This document shows positions 11,770 through 22,371 of a stretch of DNA of 64,000 nucleotides, piece after piece. Source of the stretch: Roridomyces roridus (Eukaryota; Basidiomycota; Agaricomycetes; Agaricales; Mycenaceae); contig JARKIF010000015.1 of assembly GCA_029378245.1 (NCBI GenBank), forward strand, positions 124,001 through 188,000, written 5' to 3'. Both the position numbers and the translations under genes were made by a program. How positions within the stretch are numbered: position 1 is the first letter of the stretch; each line of letters begins with the position of its first letter. The notes under the pieces were generated by a model. The model made no database searches. It was given only the letters and a program-made list of their open reading frames with translations, and was not told the origin of the DNA.

Positions 11770-12118
11770 ATGCAACTTCTCACCATGCTCATCGCTTCGT
11801 TCGTCGCCCTCGCGGCTGCAAACGTACGTACTTTTTCCAACACGGGTTGCCGTTGAACTGAACATTCGGGTAGCCTGTCGCTAGTAACCCCGTCCGTCTT
11901 TCCCGCTCCTCATTCCAAAAGGAACTGGCCAGCTAACTGTATTATGTCTCTTCCAGCGGTCGTGCCTGATCGTTCCCTTCCTCTCTTGCGAGGGCGGTAT
12001 CGACCAACAGCTGGCGTGCCAGGCTCTCCCCTGGTCCTGTCCCGCGAACGGCGCGACCCCGGTCATTTCGGATGAGACGTGCGCAGCGCAATGTGTTTGT
12101 GAGATTCCTTGCCCGTGA
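11770..12118 (+). CDS. Small secreted cysteine-rich protein A (SSP-A family), 77 aa
   Basis: Exons 11770-11823, about 11874-11891 and 11957-12118. A signal peptide (MQLLTMLIASFVALAAAN) is followed by a very short second exon (PVASNP) and a third exon holding the cysteine domain RSCLIVPFLSC to CEIPCP. The domain has eight cysteines in the pattern C-x7-C-x9-C-x6-C-x13-C-x3-C-x-C-x3-C, with invariant GG, Q, W and GA residues. It is closest to gene B. The donor of the second intron (GTCCGT) is weak. I chose it because it keeps phase and a CTAAC branch site lies before the CAG acceptor. No known family is recognised; a secreted, disulfide-bonded effector-like role is inference. Confidence 0.78.
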
Positions 12119-12712
12119 AGAATTTCATCCGTGTGGCCTTCAAATTTCAGTAAATGGGAGGCAGGTTGAATTCCATGGAATTGGGGTTGTTTTTAGTACG
12201 AGGATAGCAACGGAATACATATCGATTCTTGCCATTGACGGATCGACGACGATGCTACACCGAGACCGACTGTTAAAATCGCTCTATGTCTGCCAAACTG
12301 CACATGGTGCCATTGATCCGGGATCAGATGTATGATTGATATGATCCACAATCTGATCAATCCTTTTCAACGGCACACAGGTTCCGCACAAATTAATTGG
12401 GCCTCAATGAAAATTTACGCTTGGTGGCGCGCTTGGACGGTGGACCTGTGACGACCCTGAACCATCATCTGTAAATCGAAACATTCGTTCACTTCGGTGA
12501 TGTCGAAACAATGAACCCGGTGATACACACTACCTCCATCCTGGCCCGCGCGTATGCCAAGGCCGTTCAGAACGATGCTTATTACAGTTTAGTGTAATCC
12601 CACGCCCGGCTGCAGCTGTAGGCGATGTGAAAGTGAACTAAAATAAACGGCTTCGGCGCTCTTCGGCGGCGTCCGAGTAGTTTCACAGTAATTTAATCAG
12701 CTCTCCTGAGGG

Positions 12713-12722
12713 TATATAAAAG
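12713..12722 (+). promoter_or_regulatory. TATA box of SSP gene B
   Basis: TATATAAAAG lies 50 nt upstream of the gene B start codon. Confidence 0.6.
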
Positions 12723-12762
12723 ACGCCCAGTACAGCAACATCCATTAGATTCCAGCCTGAAA

Positions 12763-13122
12763 ATGCAACTCCTCGCTGCTTTCATTGCTTCGTTCATCGC
12801 CTTCACGGCAGCCAACGTTCGTACCATTTTCTCACTACCCGTTGTGTAGCTGAAATCCTTCATCATAGCCGGTCGCTGACCTCGGTGCACGCGAGCCTCA
12901 GGTTCGACGTCCCCGTCCCCATCGCATGTCAAACTGAGTAGCTGATGATTATTTCTACAGATCCACTGCGAGATCGCGCCCTTCCTCTCTTGCCAGGGTG
13001 GCATCAACCAGCAAATTGCGTGCCAGGCGATTCCCTGGTCGTGCCCCGCCAACGGCGCGACGCCGGTCATTGCGGACGTGACCTGCGCGGCGGATTGTAC
13101 TTGCGAGATTCCGTGCCCGTAA
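12763..13122 (+). CDS. Small secreted cysteine-rich protein B (SSP-A family), 82 aa
   Basis: Exons 12763-12816, 12869-12901 and 12961-13122. The signal peptide is MQLLAAFIASFIAFTAAN. The spacer exon reads PVADLGAREPQ and the cysteine domain runs from IHCEIAPFLSC to CEIPCP. The spacer is almost the same as in gene F (PVGDMAAREPQ), so these two share a longer propeptide that gene A lacks. Intron positions match all other SSP-A genes: one just after the signal peptide, one just before the cysteine domain. Eight cysteines, with the conserved GG, QQ, W and NGATPVI core shared with A. Confidence 0.85.
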
Positions 13123-13475
13123 TCTGTGCGCCGTGCGGAAGGATAGGATAGAGACTGTTGCCGAATGGGAATTGTGATTCATGTCTGATTGCGTGCGAAA
13201 ATCAGCAGAGTCCAATCCACCCGAGATTGTCCGTACTCTTATAGTTTACTTTCTTTACTCCACGTTGTGAGGAGATCAACGACAAGGGACGCGCGGATCT
13301 GAACCTGGGGAATATTTCTGTTGACTGAGCAGTGAGAAATGGAGGAGATGGTGGTAATTATAGTTGATCGAAAAGTTTGATTTCAGACTTCGCATCATTG
13401 TCGTCCCCCCCACTTTTTCTTTCAATTCGACGGCCAACAAACTACAAATCACAACCTAGTACAAACTCCTCTCAA

Positions 13476-13828
13476 TCACTGCGGGCAAAGGTCGCACACA
13501 CAGTCCGCCGCGCAAGTCGGGTCAGACTCAATTGCCGGTGCCGCGCCGTCCATAAGGCATTCCCAAGTAGTGTCTGCGACACAGTGCAGGTTCTGGTGTG
13601 GCCCGCCCGCGCACTTGAGGGTGGGGCCAAGGGGGCAGCTTTCACGCTTCTGGGTGGTTTCAAGTGAGTGATCATGAGTCGGAAAGGCATATGCACATTG
13701 GACAATACCTTGACGAAGGGCTGCAAGGTTTGTTTCTTAGTACATGGAGATCGCTGAAGACGTCCGAGACTCACATTGGCGGCGGTGGAAGCGATGAACG
13801 CAGCGAGAAACAGGGCGAAAACTTGCAT
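13476..13828 (-). CDS. Small secreted cysteine-rich protein C (SSP-A family), 79 aa
   Basis: Minus-strand exons 13828-13775, 13720-13709 and 13649-13476. The signal peptide MQVFALFLAAFIASTAAN resembles that of gene D. A 12-nt second exon encodes PFVK and joins to KRESC, creating a dibasic Lys-Arg site just before the first cysteine. Kex2-type processing there is therefore possible, and it is not seen in the other SSP-A members. The cysteine pattern is conserved, but the C4-C5 loop is one residue longer and the last pair is C-x2-C instead of C-x3-C, ending CDLCPQ. It is the only member of the A-F array on the minus strand. This is the most diverged SSP-A copy. Confidence 0.82.
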
Positions 13829-14981
13829 GGTTTTGAAGTAGTGTAGAGGTGGTGAGTTCCCTACTTAAATAACTCTGGAAGCATCATGAGAAGCACCCTT
13901 CTAGAATCTAGAACTGAATTCGGGCCGGCCCGCTTCGCGTACAACGGGACGGCGCGGCATGACAAGAGGAAGTTGTCGACGCGGGATTATGAATTTCACA
14001 CTTGCCGCCGTGAGGGATGACATTCGAAAGTACTAGGAGTGATGGCCCGCGCGTAATGATGGCACAAGGATGGTCCGTGTATTTGGCCATGCATGGCCAA
14101 GACTGCTAGTGCCTGCTAGTGGCCATGGGCCACTCGCAGTACCCAGCACGTCCGTGAGTTCAATCACCGTCAATGCAGCCTAGTCTGTGCGTGCCCGCCG
14201 TACCCGCGTCCCGTGCTGTAAACCCGTCGGCCCGTCGGTAGCGGCATCCCCACGGCATATCCCTGGATCCGCATTCGACCCGCATTGGACCTGTACATTC
14301 ATGTTACTTTGACGTATAAAGTTGCATATCAGCAACCGATGGCACCGAGACGCGGATTCGACGTTCCTGAACCCTGCCGCCCATTGAGATCCCCGTCGGC
14401 CACTCTGTCAGTACACTCCGTATTCTGCGATGAAAAATTAAGATTCCGTAGACAAATAATCCAAGTTGAACAAGGATATCCAACCTTTGCCATTTTCTTC
14501 CACGGGCAAACAAGACCGCATCATATTGAATGGTGCACCTGGGGTTTGATTTCAAGAGAGTGCAGGTCTCCCGCAAATGAATTACACAGGGCCTTCAAGA
14601 GTTGAAATGCAGGGCCAAGTGGTAGGAATCAGTGCCGTCACAAGTTCAGTTCGGGATTTCAATTGAAAAACAGGTTTCCAGAGGGGCTACCCGACTCACC
14701 AGGGAAGCCGCGGACAAGCAGGTGCTTCGCCGTGCTGCAGGACTCATCTGATCATAATGTGATGTGTGTTGACACCATTAGGCAAGACTGTACTCGCGAG
14801 CCACAGATACCAGACGTGCCGGAATGAGGGTCGCTCCTACCTTTTCAATGCTAGAGGACTTGAACTAAGTACCACGGAGATCGATCCTTGTTTGTTCTAA
14901 TGGTTCTACGAGCGGCGCCGAGATACCCGGGTCATTTTCAACTATAAATTTGCAGCCTTCAAGCAACCACTTACGCCAGCA
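13829..14981. other. Intergenic, 1.15 kb
   Basis: Between the divergent genes C and S. A TTATTTAAG element on the minus strand about 35-40 nt upstream of gene C, and TATAAA at 14943-14948 upstream of gene S, are the likely core promoters. Palindromic GGCCATG strings occur at 14080-14130. No gene seen. Confidence 0.4.
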
Positions 14982-15271
14982 ATGTTCAACACCAAATCGT
15001 TCGCAGCCTCCCTTCTTTTGTGCCTTGTCGCGGTCAAGGGCATCACGCTTCCTACCTCAGGCTGTGAGTGACTTGTTCAAATATATTCGTCCGGTTCAGG
15101 TTAGATTGTTGATGATGTGTTAGGCCCTCCTCACGTCGTATGTATCCCGCTTCTGATCTCGGGGCCCAATGGAACTCAAGAACTTTGTCGACACAGTTCT
15201 GCGAGTTGGGTGGTACTGGGACTGTGCCTTCCTGCTGCCCGCCGCTGCCAACAGCTCCCGCGACTGCATGA
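14982..15271 (+). CDS. Small secreted cysteine-containing protein S, 56 aa
   Basis: Exons 14982-15063, 15124-15137 and 15197-15271. The signal peptide is MFNTKSFAASLLLCLVAVKG. The mature peptide, ITLPTSGCPPHVFCELGG to SCCPPLPTAPATA, has four cysteines including a CC pair, so it is not an SSP-A member. The phases work (1 then 0). TATAAA lies about 35 nt upstream. It sits within the SSP-A array, which suggests shared location rather than shared ancestry. No family recognised. The 14-nt second exon lowers certainty. Confidence 0.65.
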
Positions 15272-15574
15272 GCCGAATTTAGTGCAGGCCGCCGTTCCTT
15301 CAAGGAGATAATTGGGAAATTCATAGTAATGCGGTTGTTGACATTCAGGGTCCTGTGGTATCAATCAACTGGTTGAATTCAATGTTTTAGTTCCCCGGTG
15401 TCGGGTCTATAATACATTAACGGGTCGTCGGCTGCCTTCTCCATTGCGATCCTTCCTGCCGCTCCGTACTCTGACAGGGTTGAGTGTTTTAAAGATGCAA
15501 ATCACCGCCGCGAAGCAGGGCAGATTGACATAAGAAGAGACCCTCACCACCACCGACCAAATACTTTACCTACC

Positions 15575-15912
15575 ATGCAAATTCTCGCCGTCCTGCTTGC
15601 TGCGTTTGTTGCTTCCACCGCCGCCAATGTGAGTCCCACCCCAATTCTTCGTGGTTTCCGTTGTCTCACAAACATCCTGCCTAGCCCATCATCGTACGTT
15701 TCATTCAAGCCATCCCAGTTTATCACTGACTGATGACCACCCAGGGCCCGCACTGCGACCTCGCCCCATTCCTGAATTGCACGGGAGGGCTGGAACAAGA
15801 GGCCAACTGCCAGGAAAACTTCTCGTGGAAATGCACCGTATCTGGCGTGGCGCCCGATACTTCTGATGCGACTTGCGCCGCGCAGTGTGTTTGCGAGATT
15901 CCTTGCCCGTAA
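15575..15912 (+). CDS. Small secreted cysteine-rich protein D (SSP-A family), 76 aa
   Basis: Exons 15575-15628, 15685-15693 and 15745-15912. The signal peptide is MQILAVLLAAFVASTAAN. The second exon is only nine nt (PII) and the cysteine domain runs from GPHCDLAPFLNC to CEIPCP. Eight cysteines in SSP-A spacing with a seven-residue C3-C4 loop. Each exon keeps phase 0, as in paralogues A, B, C, E and F. The first exon is closest to gene C, although C lies on the other strand. Confidence 0.82.
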
Positions 15913-16637
15913 TTGACGAGCGTTCAGTGTACTTGGTTCGAGATGGCTTGTAATCAGCGTAGGAATTGATTTTGAGGGCGAACCGTCCGATAACTTGCAC
16001 ACAACGGATGTCGACGTCAACTTACCCGGTACCGTGTGTTTCGAATGCCTGTGAGACACAAGGTTCGACCCCGCCGGGGTGGGACGGAGCCGGGTCCGGC
16101 CATTGATACCCGATCAGGCCAAGCCTTTGATCGAGCATTCATACCGAGTGCGCCGATCGTGATGGTTGGCTCGGCATAGTTCGGCACGTAAGGCCCGGGT
16201 CATCAGGCTCTTGCGGCTTCATATCTCTGACGTCCGACAACTGCTCATTCCGATCGAACTCCATTCTCGCGCTGATTCGTGCGTACAGGTACGGAGAAGC
16301 TGTGGCGCGCAGCCGCATCCGTCGGAGCCGCCCCGGAGTGCATGCGGTACAATGTTACCCGCCTCCATTGCTACCACGATGACAGGAAATCTACCCAGTA
16401 TGACGCGTCGAGTGCGGAGATGTACTCAAAATTAAACACCAGCACCCAATCACATATTTCCCATCGGCTGTGTTTGTTTGACTGGGTGGGAATACCACTG
16501 CGCTCGTCGCAGACCGTGGTATGCTCAGTGAATTTTCGGCGTCGGAACCGCGTTGGGTGTGAGCTGACAGTGAACAGGACTCCCTCGCCCTGATCCCACC
16601 CCGCCTTTGTAGCTACTGCTACCGTGCAGTTTCGACA
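15913..16637. other. Intergenic, 0.7 kb, no gene seen
   Basis: Spacer between SSP genes D and E. Short ORFs at 16166-16593 show no signal peptide or splice pattern. Confidence 0.4.
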
Positions 16638-16645
16638 TATAAAAA
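16638..16645 (+). promoter_or_regulatory. TATA box of SSP gene E
   Basis: TATAAAAA lies 54 nt upstream of the gene E start codon. Confidence 0.6.
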
Positions 16646-16691
16646 CGGATCTTTCCATGGGTCCAACAGTCCACCCCGTCACGCCTCCCTC

Positions 16692-17068
16692 ATGCAAATT
16701 CTCGCTGCCCTCTTCCTGTTCTCATCCCTTGCGGCTGCTACGGTACGCTCTGATCTCATTTCTTTCAATCTCTGACTGAGTCACCCGCAGCCTATCGAGA
16801 CCCATGACCCAACATTCTCCGCGCGCCAAATTGTCTCCCGTTATTCATTTCTTCGGGAGGTAGATAACTAACATCCAGTTTCATTCAGGGCCCACCCATA
16901 GGCTGCGGGCTCGCACCATTCCTCAAATGTAATGGCGGGAACGACCAACAAGTAGCATGCCAGGATACCGCCGGATGGGCATGCTCTGTCACTGGAGCAT
17001 CTCCCGCGACTGCAAATGTCACCTGTGCGGCGGAGTGTGTTTGTGAGGTACCTTGCCCCGGGTTGTAA
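16692..17068 (+). CDS. Small secreted cysteine-rich protein E (SSP-A family), 90 aa
   Basis: Exons 16692-16742, 16791-16832 and 16889-17068. The signal peptide is MQILAALFLFSSLAAAT. The longest spacer exon of the family reads PIETHDPTFSARQI. The cysteine domain (IGCGLAPFLKC to CEVPCPGL) keeps all eight cysteines. ANVTC gives an N-glycosylation sequon just before the fifth cysteine, as NITC does in gene F. The second donor (GTCTCC) is weak. The alternative GTAGAT donor would leave a 29-nt intron, too short to splice, so I kept the first, which is followed by a CTAAC branch site. Confidence 0.78.
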
Positions 17069-17567
17069 TTCTTACTGGTGGACTTTCCGTGGACTTGTAA
17101 TTTATGTAGCGGCCGAGTATTTTAGATGGACTTATATGAGACGGCACATACCGGCTATCAATCAATTGGTCAGTTGCGATCAAGCGTGAACGCCGTTCAT
17201 CATGATGACAAACAACATCCGCCGGTGAGTCTCGAATTGATCCGCCGATGGCCGAGTCTTGGAAGTAGTGACGTCTGAGCGCTCAGCGTTCAACCAGTGA
17301 CCATTGTGCCTAATACCTCGTTTCATACCAATCTCGCACATTGATGATTGCCATTGGCCACCGTCCAGGAAGTCGCACTTGTGCCTGGGATTGGCAGGTC
17401 CTGACTCCTCGGGAGTCCAATTGGATGGTTGAGCCGCGTAAGTCCGACGACCACTGCCGTCCCAGAAGGATACATTGTGCCAAGTCCCGACTATGCTTGA
17501 CTAATTTGCCAACAGGTACAGGGGATAGAATGAAACGAACGCCTCAATTGTGTCTGTCATGGGAGGG

Positions 17568-17575
17568 TATATAAG
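17568..17575 (+). promoter_or_regulatory. TATA box of SSP gene F
   Basis: TATATAAG lies 41 nt upstream of the gene F start codon. Confidence 0.6.
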
Positions 17576-17608
17576 CCCGCACAGAGGGACGGTTTCAGTT
17601 CACGAAAA

Positions 17609-17968
17609 ATGCAACTTCTCGCTGCCCTCTTCGCTTCCTTTGTCGCACTCGCCGTTAGCAACGTATGCCCCCAGCCATCCTTCTCAAGTCTGCAACTAAC
17701 CAATTCCACAGCCCGTGGGGGACATGGCGGCACGGGAGCCTCAGGTGATTTCCCCGCCTTCGCCCAACTCAATACTGTCTGATCATGAAATGTCAATCAG
17801 GTCCACTGTGAGATCGTACCCTTCCTCTCGTGCAAGGGCGGCATCGACCAACAAGTTTCGTGTCAATCGCACGAGTGGACTTGTCTCAAGAATGGCGCCC
17901 ATCCCATCATTCGGAACATCACCTGTGCGTTGGAATGTACCTGCGAGATTCCGTGCCCCGGGGCATGA
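17609..17968 (+). CDS. Small secreted cysteine-rich protein F (SSP-A family), 84 aa
   Basis: Exons 17609-17662, 17712-17744 and 17801-17968. The signal peptide is MQLLAALFASFVALAVSN, the spacer PVGDMAAREPQ, then VHCEIVPFLSC to CEIPCPGA. Closest to gene B in the spacer and first loop, but diverged in the C3-C5 region (QSHEWTCLKNGAHPIIRNIT). It has a sequon at NIT. Splice sites are strong and the phase is 0 throughout. Confidence 0.85.
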
Positions 17969-18776
17969 GGAGGTTGTTTGTGGCTTATAATGTACTACAT
18001 TGCTGTCGGTTTAACTGTTGTTGAAATTATGCCTGTAAGCGTATCGAGTCGTTCAAGACTTCAAGTTGGTGTCCAGCAAAAGAATCAATATCCAGTACGT
18101 CTACACTTTCCAGACCTGGACTACTGCAAGTGTGGGCGATCTGGGGCGCCGCCCACACACCCCGCAATTTAATCTACCCACTCCCCTGCCCTGCAAATTC
18201 TAGTTCCCAGGGATGAATCAATTGACTGCGACAGAGCTGCCGATGTTTCAGGCCCACAAGTGCCGGCAGCCAGCGGACAGCTGTCACCTACATCTACGCG
18301 GGGTAGTTTTGAGCTGGTTTCGGCGCCAAAATGATATTGATTCAACTAGGATCCGTCCCCAGATTGTAATCTGTACACGGGGAGACCACGGGAGAGCTGA
18401 GAAACTATGTGTTCAGTTCGCAAGCCTGCCACCGCTCCTGGCCACGTCGAATCCAACTATCCAACTACGATTCGGGGGGCTCACCTCGAACAACTCCCTT
18501 GGGCGGATTATGACAATCGCGGAGTCTTAATATTAGTAAACCCGCCCCAAACCCGCCGTGCTAAGCTTATGTCGGCCCCGTCGTCGCCGAGGAATGAAAC
18601 ACGGACGTCGGAAGGCATGCGTGTGAACCTGCAGGAGATGATGAAAATCAAGTGCTCGGGGCCAGATACTGGAAATTTCTTGCCCGTTTCATTTGCATCC
18701 ATACCGAGACAGTTCGCATGCCCGCATATGCCCGCATATGCCCTCATTCGCGTAATGGGCGCGCCGGGAAGGTAGG
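17969..18776. other. Intergenic, 0.8 kb, no gene seen
   Basis: Spacer between SSP-A gene F and SSP-B gene G2. ORFs at 18213-18825 on both strands lack any recognisable pattern. Confidence 0.4.
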
Positions 18777-18784
18777 TATATAAG
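18777..18784 (+). promoter_or_regulatory. TATA box of SSP gene G2
   Basis: TATATAAG lies 48 nt upstream of the G2 start codon, directly after a tandem GCATATGCCC repeat. Confidence 0.6.
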
Positions 18785-18824
18785 CAGTAAGATGGCTCAG
18801 CATACCTCATTCGAAATTCCAGCA

Positions 18825-19245
18825 ATGTACGCCAAGTTCATCTCGAGTGTTGTCCTCCTTCTCGCTGTCACCAATGGTGCATTGGCTCTCATCGCATGTG
18901 AGTGCCCAAAGACGACGTCCAAGACGCCATGATGACTGACGGTTGAATAGGTGGTGACCCGCCGGCAAGTATCCGAAGGGTCAGGCAAACCACTCGCTAA
19001 CACTGACTTTACAGCTTCCTGCCTGCCCTACCTTTGCGCCTTGCGTAAGTGTCCCTCCTATGATCAGAGATCACATATTAACCGAGTCTTCTCCCAGCCC
19101 CCTTGCGCGAGCGACGAGTTCTGCTGCCAGACCCTGGGAAGCACGTGAGTCTCGGAGTGTTTCTGTACGGCTGCATCTCTGACCTAGACCGACAACTCCC
19201 TGTAGGTGCGTTGTGAATGGCGGATTCTGCCCCAGAATCGGTTAG
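18825..19245 (+). CDS. Small secreted cysteine-rich protein G2 (SSP-B family), 67 aa
   Basis: Exons 18825-18897, 18951-18964, 19015-19044, 19098-19144 and 19206-19245. The signal peptide is MYAKFISSVVLLLAVTNGALA. The mature peptide has eight cysteines (CGDPP, LPAC, FAPC, CPPC, FCC, STC, GGFC). The second intron (18965-19014) begins GCAAGT and ends CAG. It is a GC-AG intron, because the only nearby GT donor breaks the frame. The equivalent intron in G1 has a normal GT donor. G2 lacks the 7-nt exon structure of G1. The family is unnamed as far as I can tell; secretion is inferred from the signal peptide. Confidence 0.8.
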
Positions 19246-20406
19246 AGAAAGTATCCATGGGCATGATGGGATGGTTATTGGATCCGGAGGCTGCTCGGGG
19301 CATAGTATGTAGATTTGAGGGGGAAAGAGCCATAGGGGGGATCTAAACATTCAATGGGATTGGTTTCATGGAGTGTGAATCTATACTCAAACGCACCGCG
19401 TAGAATGCTAGTCCAACATCTGACCCGCCCGCCTCCGACTCCATTGCCGGCAGGGATTTCCTTCCGAATGTCCATCGGGCGGACGCTGGTGTTGAGTCCA
19501 CCGTCGCTGATCGCGGGTGGAGGCACGAATATTACCTGATTGCCAAAGCCGGCCACGTCGGTCTACCCAAGCATTTGGCCGAGCATCTGAAATATGTCCG
19601 GTACTTCGGCACCGCGTGGAGAGGATTTTCGTGCGCGCCGACGTACATGGTCGGACAAACCGAATCAGAGGCAATCAGCGTCTGCAATCACAGCGGATGC
19701 GTACTGACTCGTCGGCATTCAGATTGGCCACCATTACAGAAACAGAGGTCTGCGTTGACGACCTGAGGAGTGCCGAGAGAGGTCAAGGGGGCTTATAAAC
19801 GCCGTGAATTGGCGAGCAACTGTATTCGGAGCAAGTCCAGGGTTTCCGGCTGCATGACTGCGGGAAGACGAAGGCGTTATGTATACAGCAGCATCGCAAC
19901 CCAGGAGGTCCCAGTTCCTGCCGAGTGTGTGAAAGGCTCGCAACGCAGTAGTTTCTCAATCTGCCACGCCTCGATGAGCAGGACGTGTCCCGCACACAGC
20001 TGTGATCAACGGATCGGATCGCCTGTGAGGCTTACGCGTATCGAGTTTATCTTCGACTTCAGCTGGGCTTAGGAGTTTGCTGTCACGGTCGAAGAGGGTG
20101 TTCCAGGGGTGTTCATCGGGAGCCTGGATGACGGAATTTCGTGTGAAGCGGCTCGATTTCAGCTGCGGCAAAGAGAGTTGCTAGGAATCGACATGGAAGT
20201 CAAAGCAAGCCACGTTTGATCGGAACGGCGGGCTGTGCTGGCGATCAATGTCACTGTTTGGCGTCGGAGTTTCAAATCACTCCTTGCCTTCGACCCTCAC
20301 CATCATGGGTGGCTCCAGTGCTGCTTCTTTTTGACCACCATCTTGTCTCGAAGTCTCCTGTCGCTGTAGTGACTCTAGAGTAAATTGAAATCCTGAAATT
20401 GAAAGA
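19246..20406. other. Intergenic, 1.2 kb, possible SSP remnant
   Basis: A TATAAAC box at 19794-19800 stands in front of a cysteine-containing open frame (19770-20072, with C residues spaced like VPAEC, SIC, TCPAHSC). It has no signal peptide and no clean splice solution, so it may be a decayed SSP gene. A minus-strand ORF at 20171-19956 is equally unsupported. Confidence 0.3.
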
Positions 20407-20865
20407 CGAGCGACCAGTGTTCTCCCAAAGGCCCAAGGCCTTAAACGTTAAAGCCTTTAAAGAGGCCTTAAGTAAGGCCTTTAAAAGCCAGGCTCCTCTG
20501 AGGCTGCCCTTTAAGGGCTTAAGTTGTCAGGTGATACGTGTGCACGCGTGATGGAGGAAGAGGAACACTTGATGGAGGCGTTGGCAGAGGAAGCCGAGGA
20601 TGCGGTGCCCGAGGAGGGGCTATAGAGATTGATTCGGAGGATGAATACCGGGGGTAGAATTGAGGTAGATAGTAGGGGTTTTCAAAGTTAGTTTTTTCAC
20701 TCATTTATTCACTTGGTTTCATTCGCATTTTTCACCTTCCATATTTGGGCAATGAAAGTGAAACAGAAAAAAGAAGTGAGACAAGGTCGAGGGCTGTTTC
20801 AATTCTTTCTTCTGTTTCGAAACAGACCTCGTGATCTTGAAAGCCTTGCCCTCAGGCCGTATATC

Positions 20866-22371
20866 GAGTCGTATAATACCTCGTCACTTCGTCAGAAGCG
20901 CATCAGCGTCATTTGATTGCGCATCATCGTCATTTGATCGCGCAACTTCGTCACCAGGAGCTAAGCGGGTCGGCAGTCATTTTCATTCGACTAACCTCTG
21001 CAAGTTCGTCAGAACGCCCGATCCGGTTAATCTGTCGATTCACACGTCGGCAAACATTGCCAAACCATTCTTCCTTTCCTTCCCCCACCATCGTCTCGCT
21101 GCTCGTCCGCCCTTGAAGACGCCCGCGACGTTACGCACCATCCTTTCCGATGAATTCAACCAGTGAGCATCCCAATCTCTCCCTCCCAATCGAGGCTCAC
21201 GGTACTCATTCTAGTTGCATTCTAGTTCGAAGGGACGAGAATGACACGGCCGTTGCCGCCGTCGGCGCCGAGAGCATCGCCGGGGATGGTTTGAAGGATG
21301 ATGCGGGAGACACGGTGAGTTTCACTCCCGGCGATGTCGAGGGCTGCGGGCTCGGGCTGGAGGATCTTCGCGAGAGGAGTTCAGCGGTCATGGAGCGCCC
21401 CGAGGGGAGCAGCTGGGACGGTGCGTGATGTCATGGCGTCGCTTGCCTCTTTTTTTTGCTGACTGTCTTGTCGTCCAAGCACGACCTTCTTCCCCCGACA
21501 TGTTCGTTCCGGGGCTCTGCACCGTCCTCGGCGCGGAGGACAATTTCCTCCCCCCCCTTTGCACACCCAGTAAGACTCCACTCGGCCGCGAAATCAACAG
21601 ACTCTGACCTTCTGTTTCTCAGATGGATCGTCCGGTGACAACGCGGAGGGTCCCGAAGGGAGCCGAAACCGGTCGGAGAACCCGGGGAGACAGTGTCGCG
21701 TGCATAGTTTGAGGTCAGTCTTCAAGTCTGTCCGTCGTCTGTATACTGATTGATTCATAATGATAGAGGTTTGGAACATTCATACTCACCCGACCCGGAA
21801 CAAATCAGGGAATGGCACAGAGCTAGGGTGCTGGGAGGGTGCGGAGACTTTTTAGGGCATGATAAATAGAATAAAGTACCTATTTTATGTTGGTTAAAAA
21901 CTAGAGAATGAATTCAACGACGTATTTGATGCAAGTATTTACGAGCGCACGAGAGAGTTCGGCTCGCGACGCCCGCAATCCTCGTGCTGCATCATTGCAA
22001 GTCGCGCCCGCGGTGCGCTGAATTCAAACCTGGCGTGGTGTGGGCTCCGGCGGCGAGTACAGCTTCGACAGGAACACGCGGCAGGAAATTGGAATAACTA
22101 ACCTCACGAAGTGCGTGAAGCAGACAGACGAGGGGGTGAGATTAAAAGAACTCATCGGAGACAGTCGCGAGGCAGCGGGACGGGAGAGGGATGACTCGAT
22201 GGCCTGCGGGACAGTCGGCCACGGACGCGATGGAATGACGAACTTACCCCGCGAGCCGACGAACTTGCAGATTTCCGCGGCCGAAATTGAGTTCTGACGA
22301 GCTTGCACCGCAAGCTCGTCGTACCTCACGAACTTGCACTTCTGACGAAGTGACGAAGTTGGTGGGGACTC
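20866..22371. mobile_element. Innermost nested TIR element, 9-bp TSD, gene-carrying
   Basis: A 1,506-bp element with ends GAGTC...GACTC and inverted repeats TCGTCACTTCGTCAGAAG starting 15 nt inside each end (left 20881-20898). It is flanked by a perfect 9-bp direct repeat CCGTATATC (20857-20865 and 22372-22380). A 9-bp duplication points to Mutator-like elements. A spliced gene (21150-21869) lies between the repeats, so this is a candidate gene-capturing (Pack-MULE-like) element. No transposase domain is recognised in that gene. Confidence 0.82.
21150..21869 (+). CDS. Unrecognised five-exon gene carried inside nested transposon, 163 aa
   Basis: Exons 21150-21162, 21226-21420, 21480-21569, 21623-21713 and 21767-21869. 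All introns are 53-63 nt with GT-AG ends and the frame holds to a TAG. The product starts MNSTIRRDENDTAV and ends IREWHRARVLGGCGDFLGHDK. It is acidic, Gly/Glu-rich and without signal peptide or membrane segment. I recognise no domain. A protein this small is unlikely to be a transposase. It may be captured host sequence or an element-specific gene. In the first intron an earlier TAG acceptor is also possible. Confidence 0.55.

Noticed and set aside
10648..19245. G1 and G2 as hydrophobins
   Set aside because: They have eight cysteines including one CC pair, but hydrophobins need two CC pairs in the order C-CC-C-C-CC-C and longer loops.
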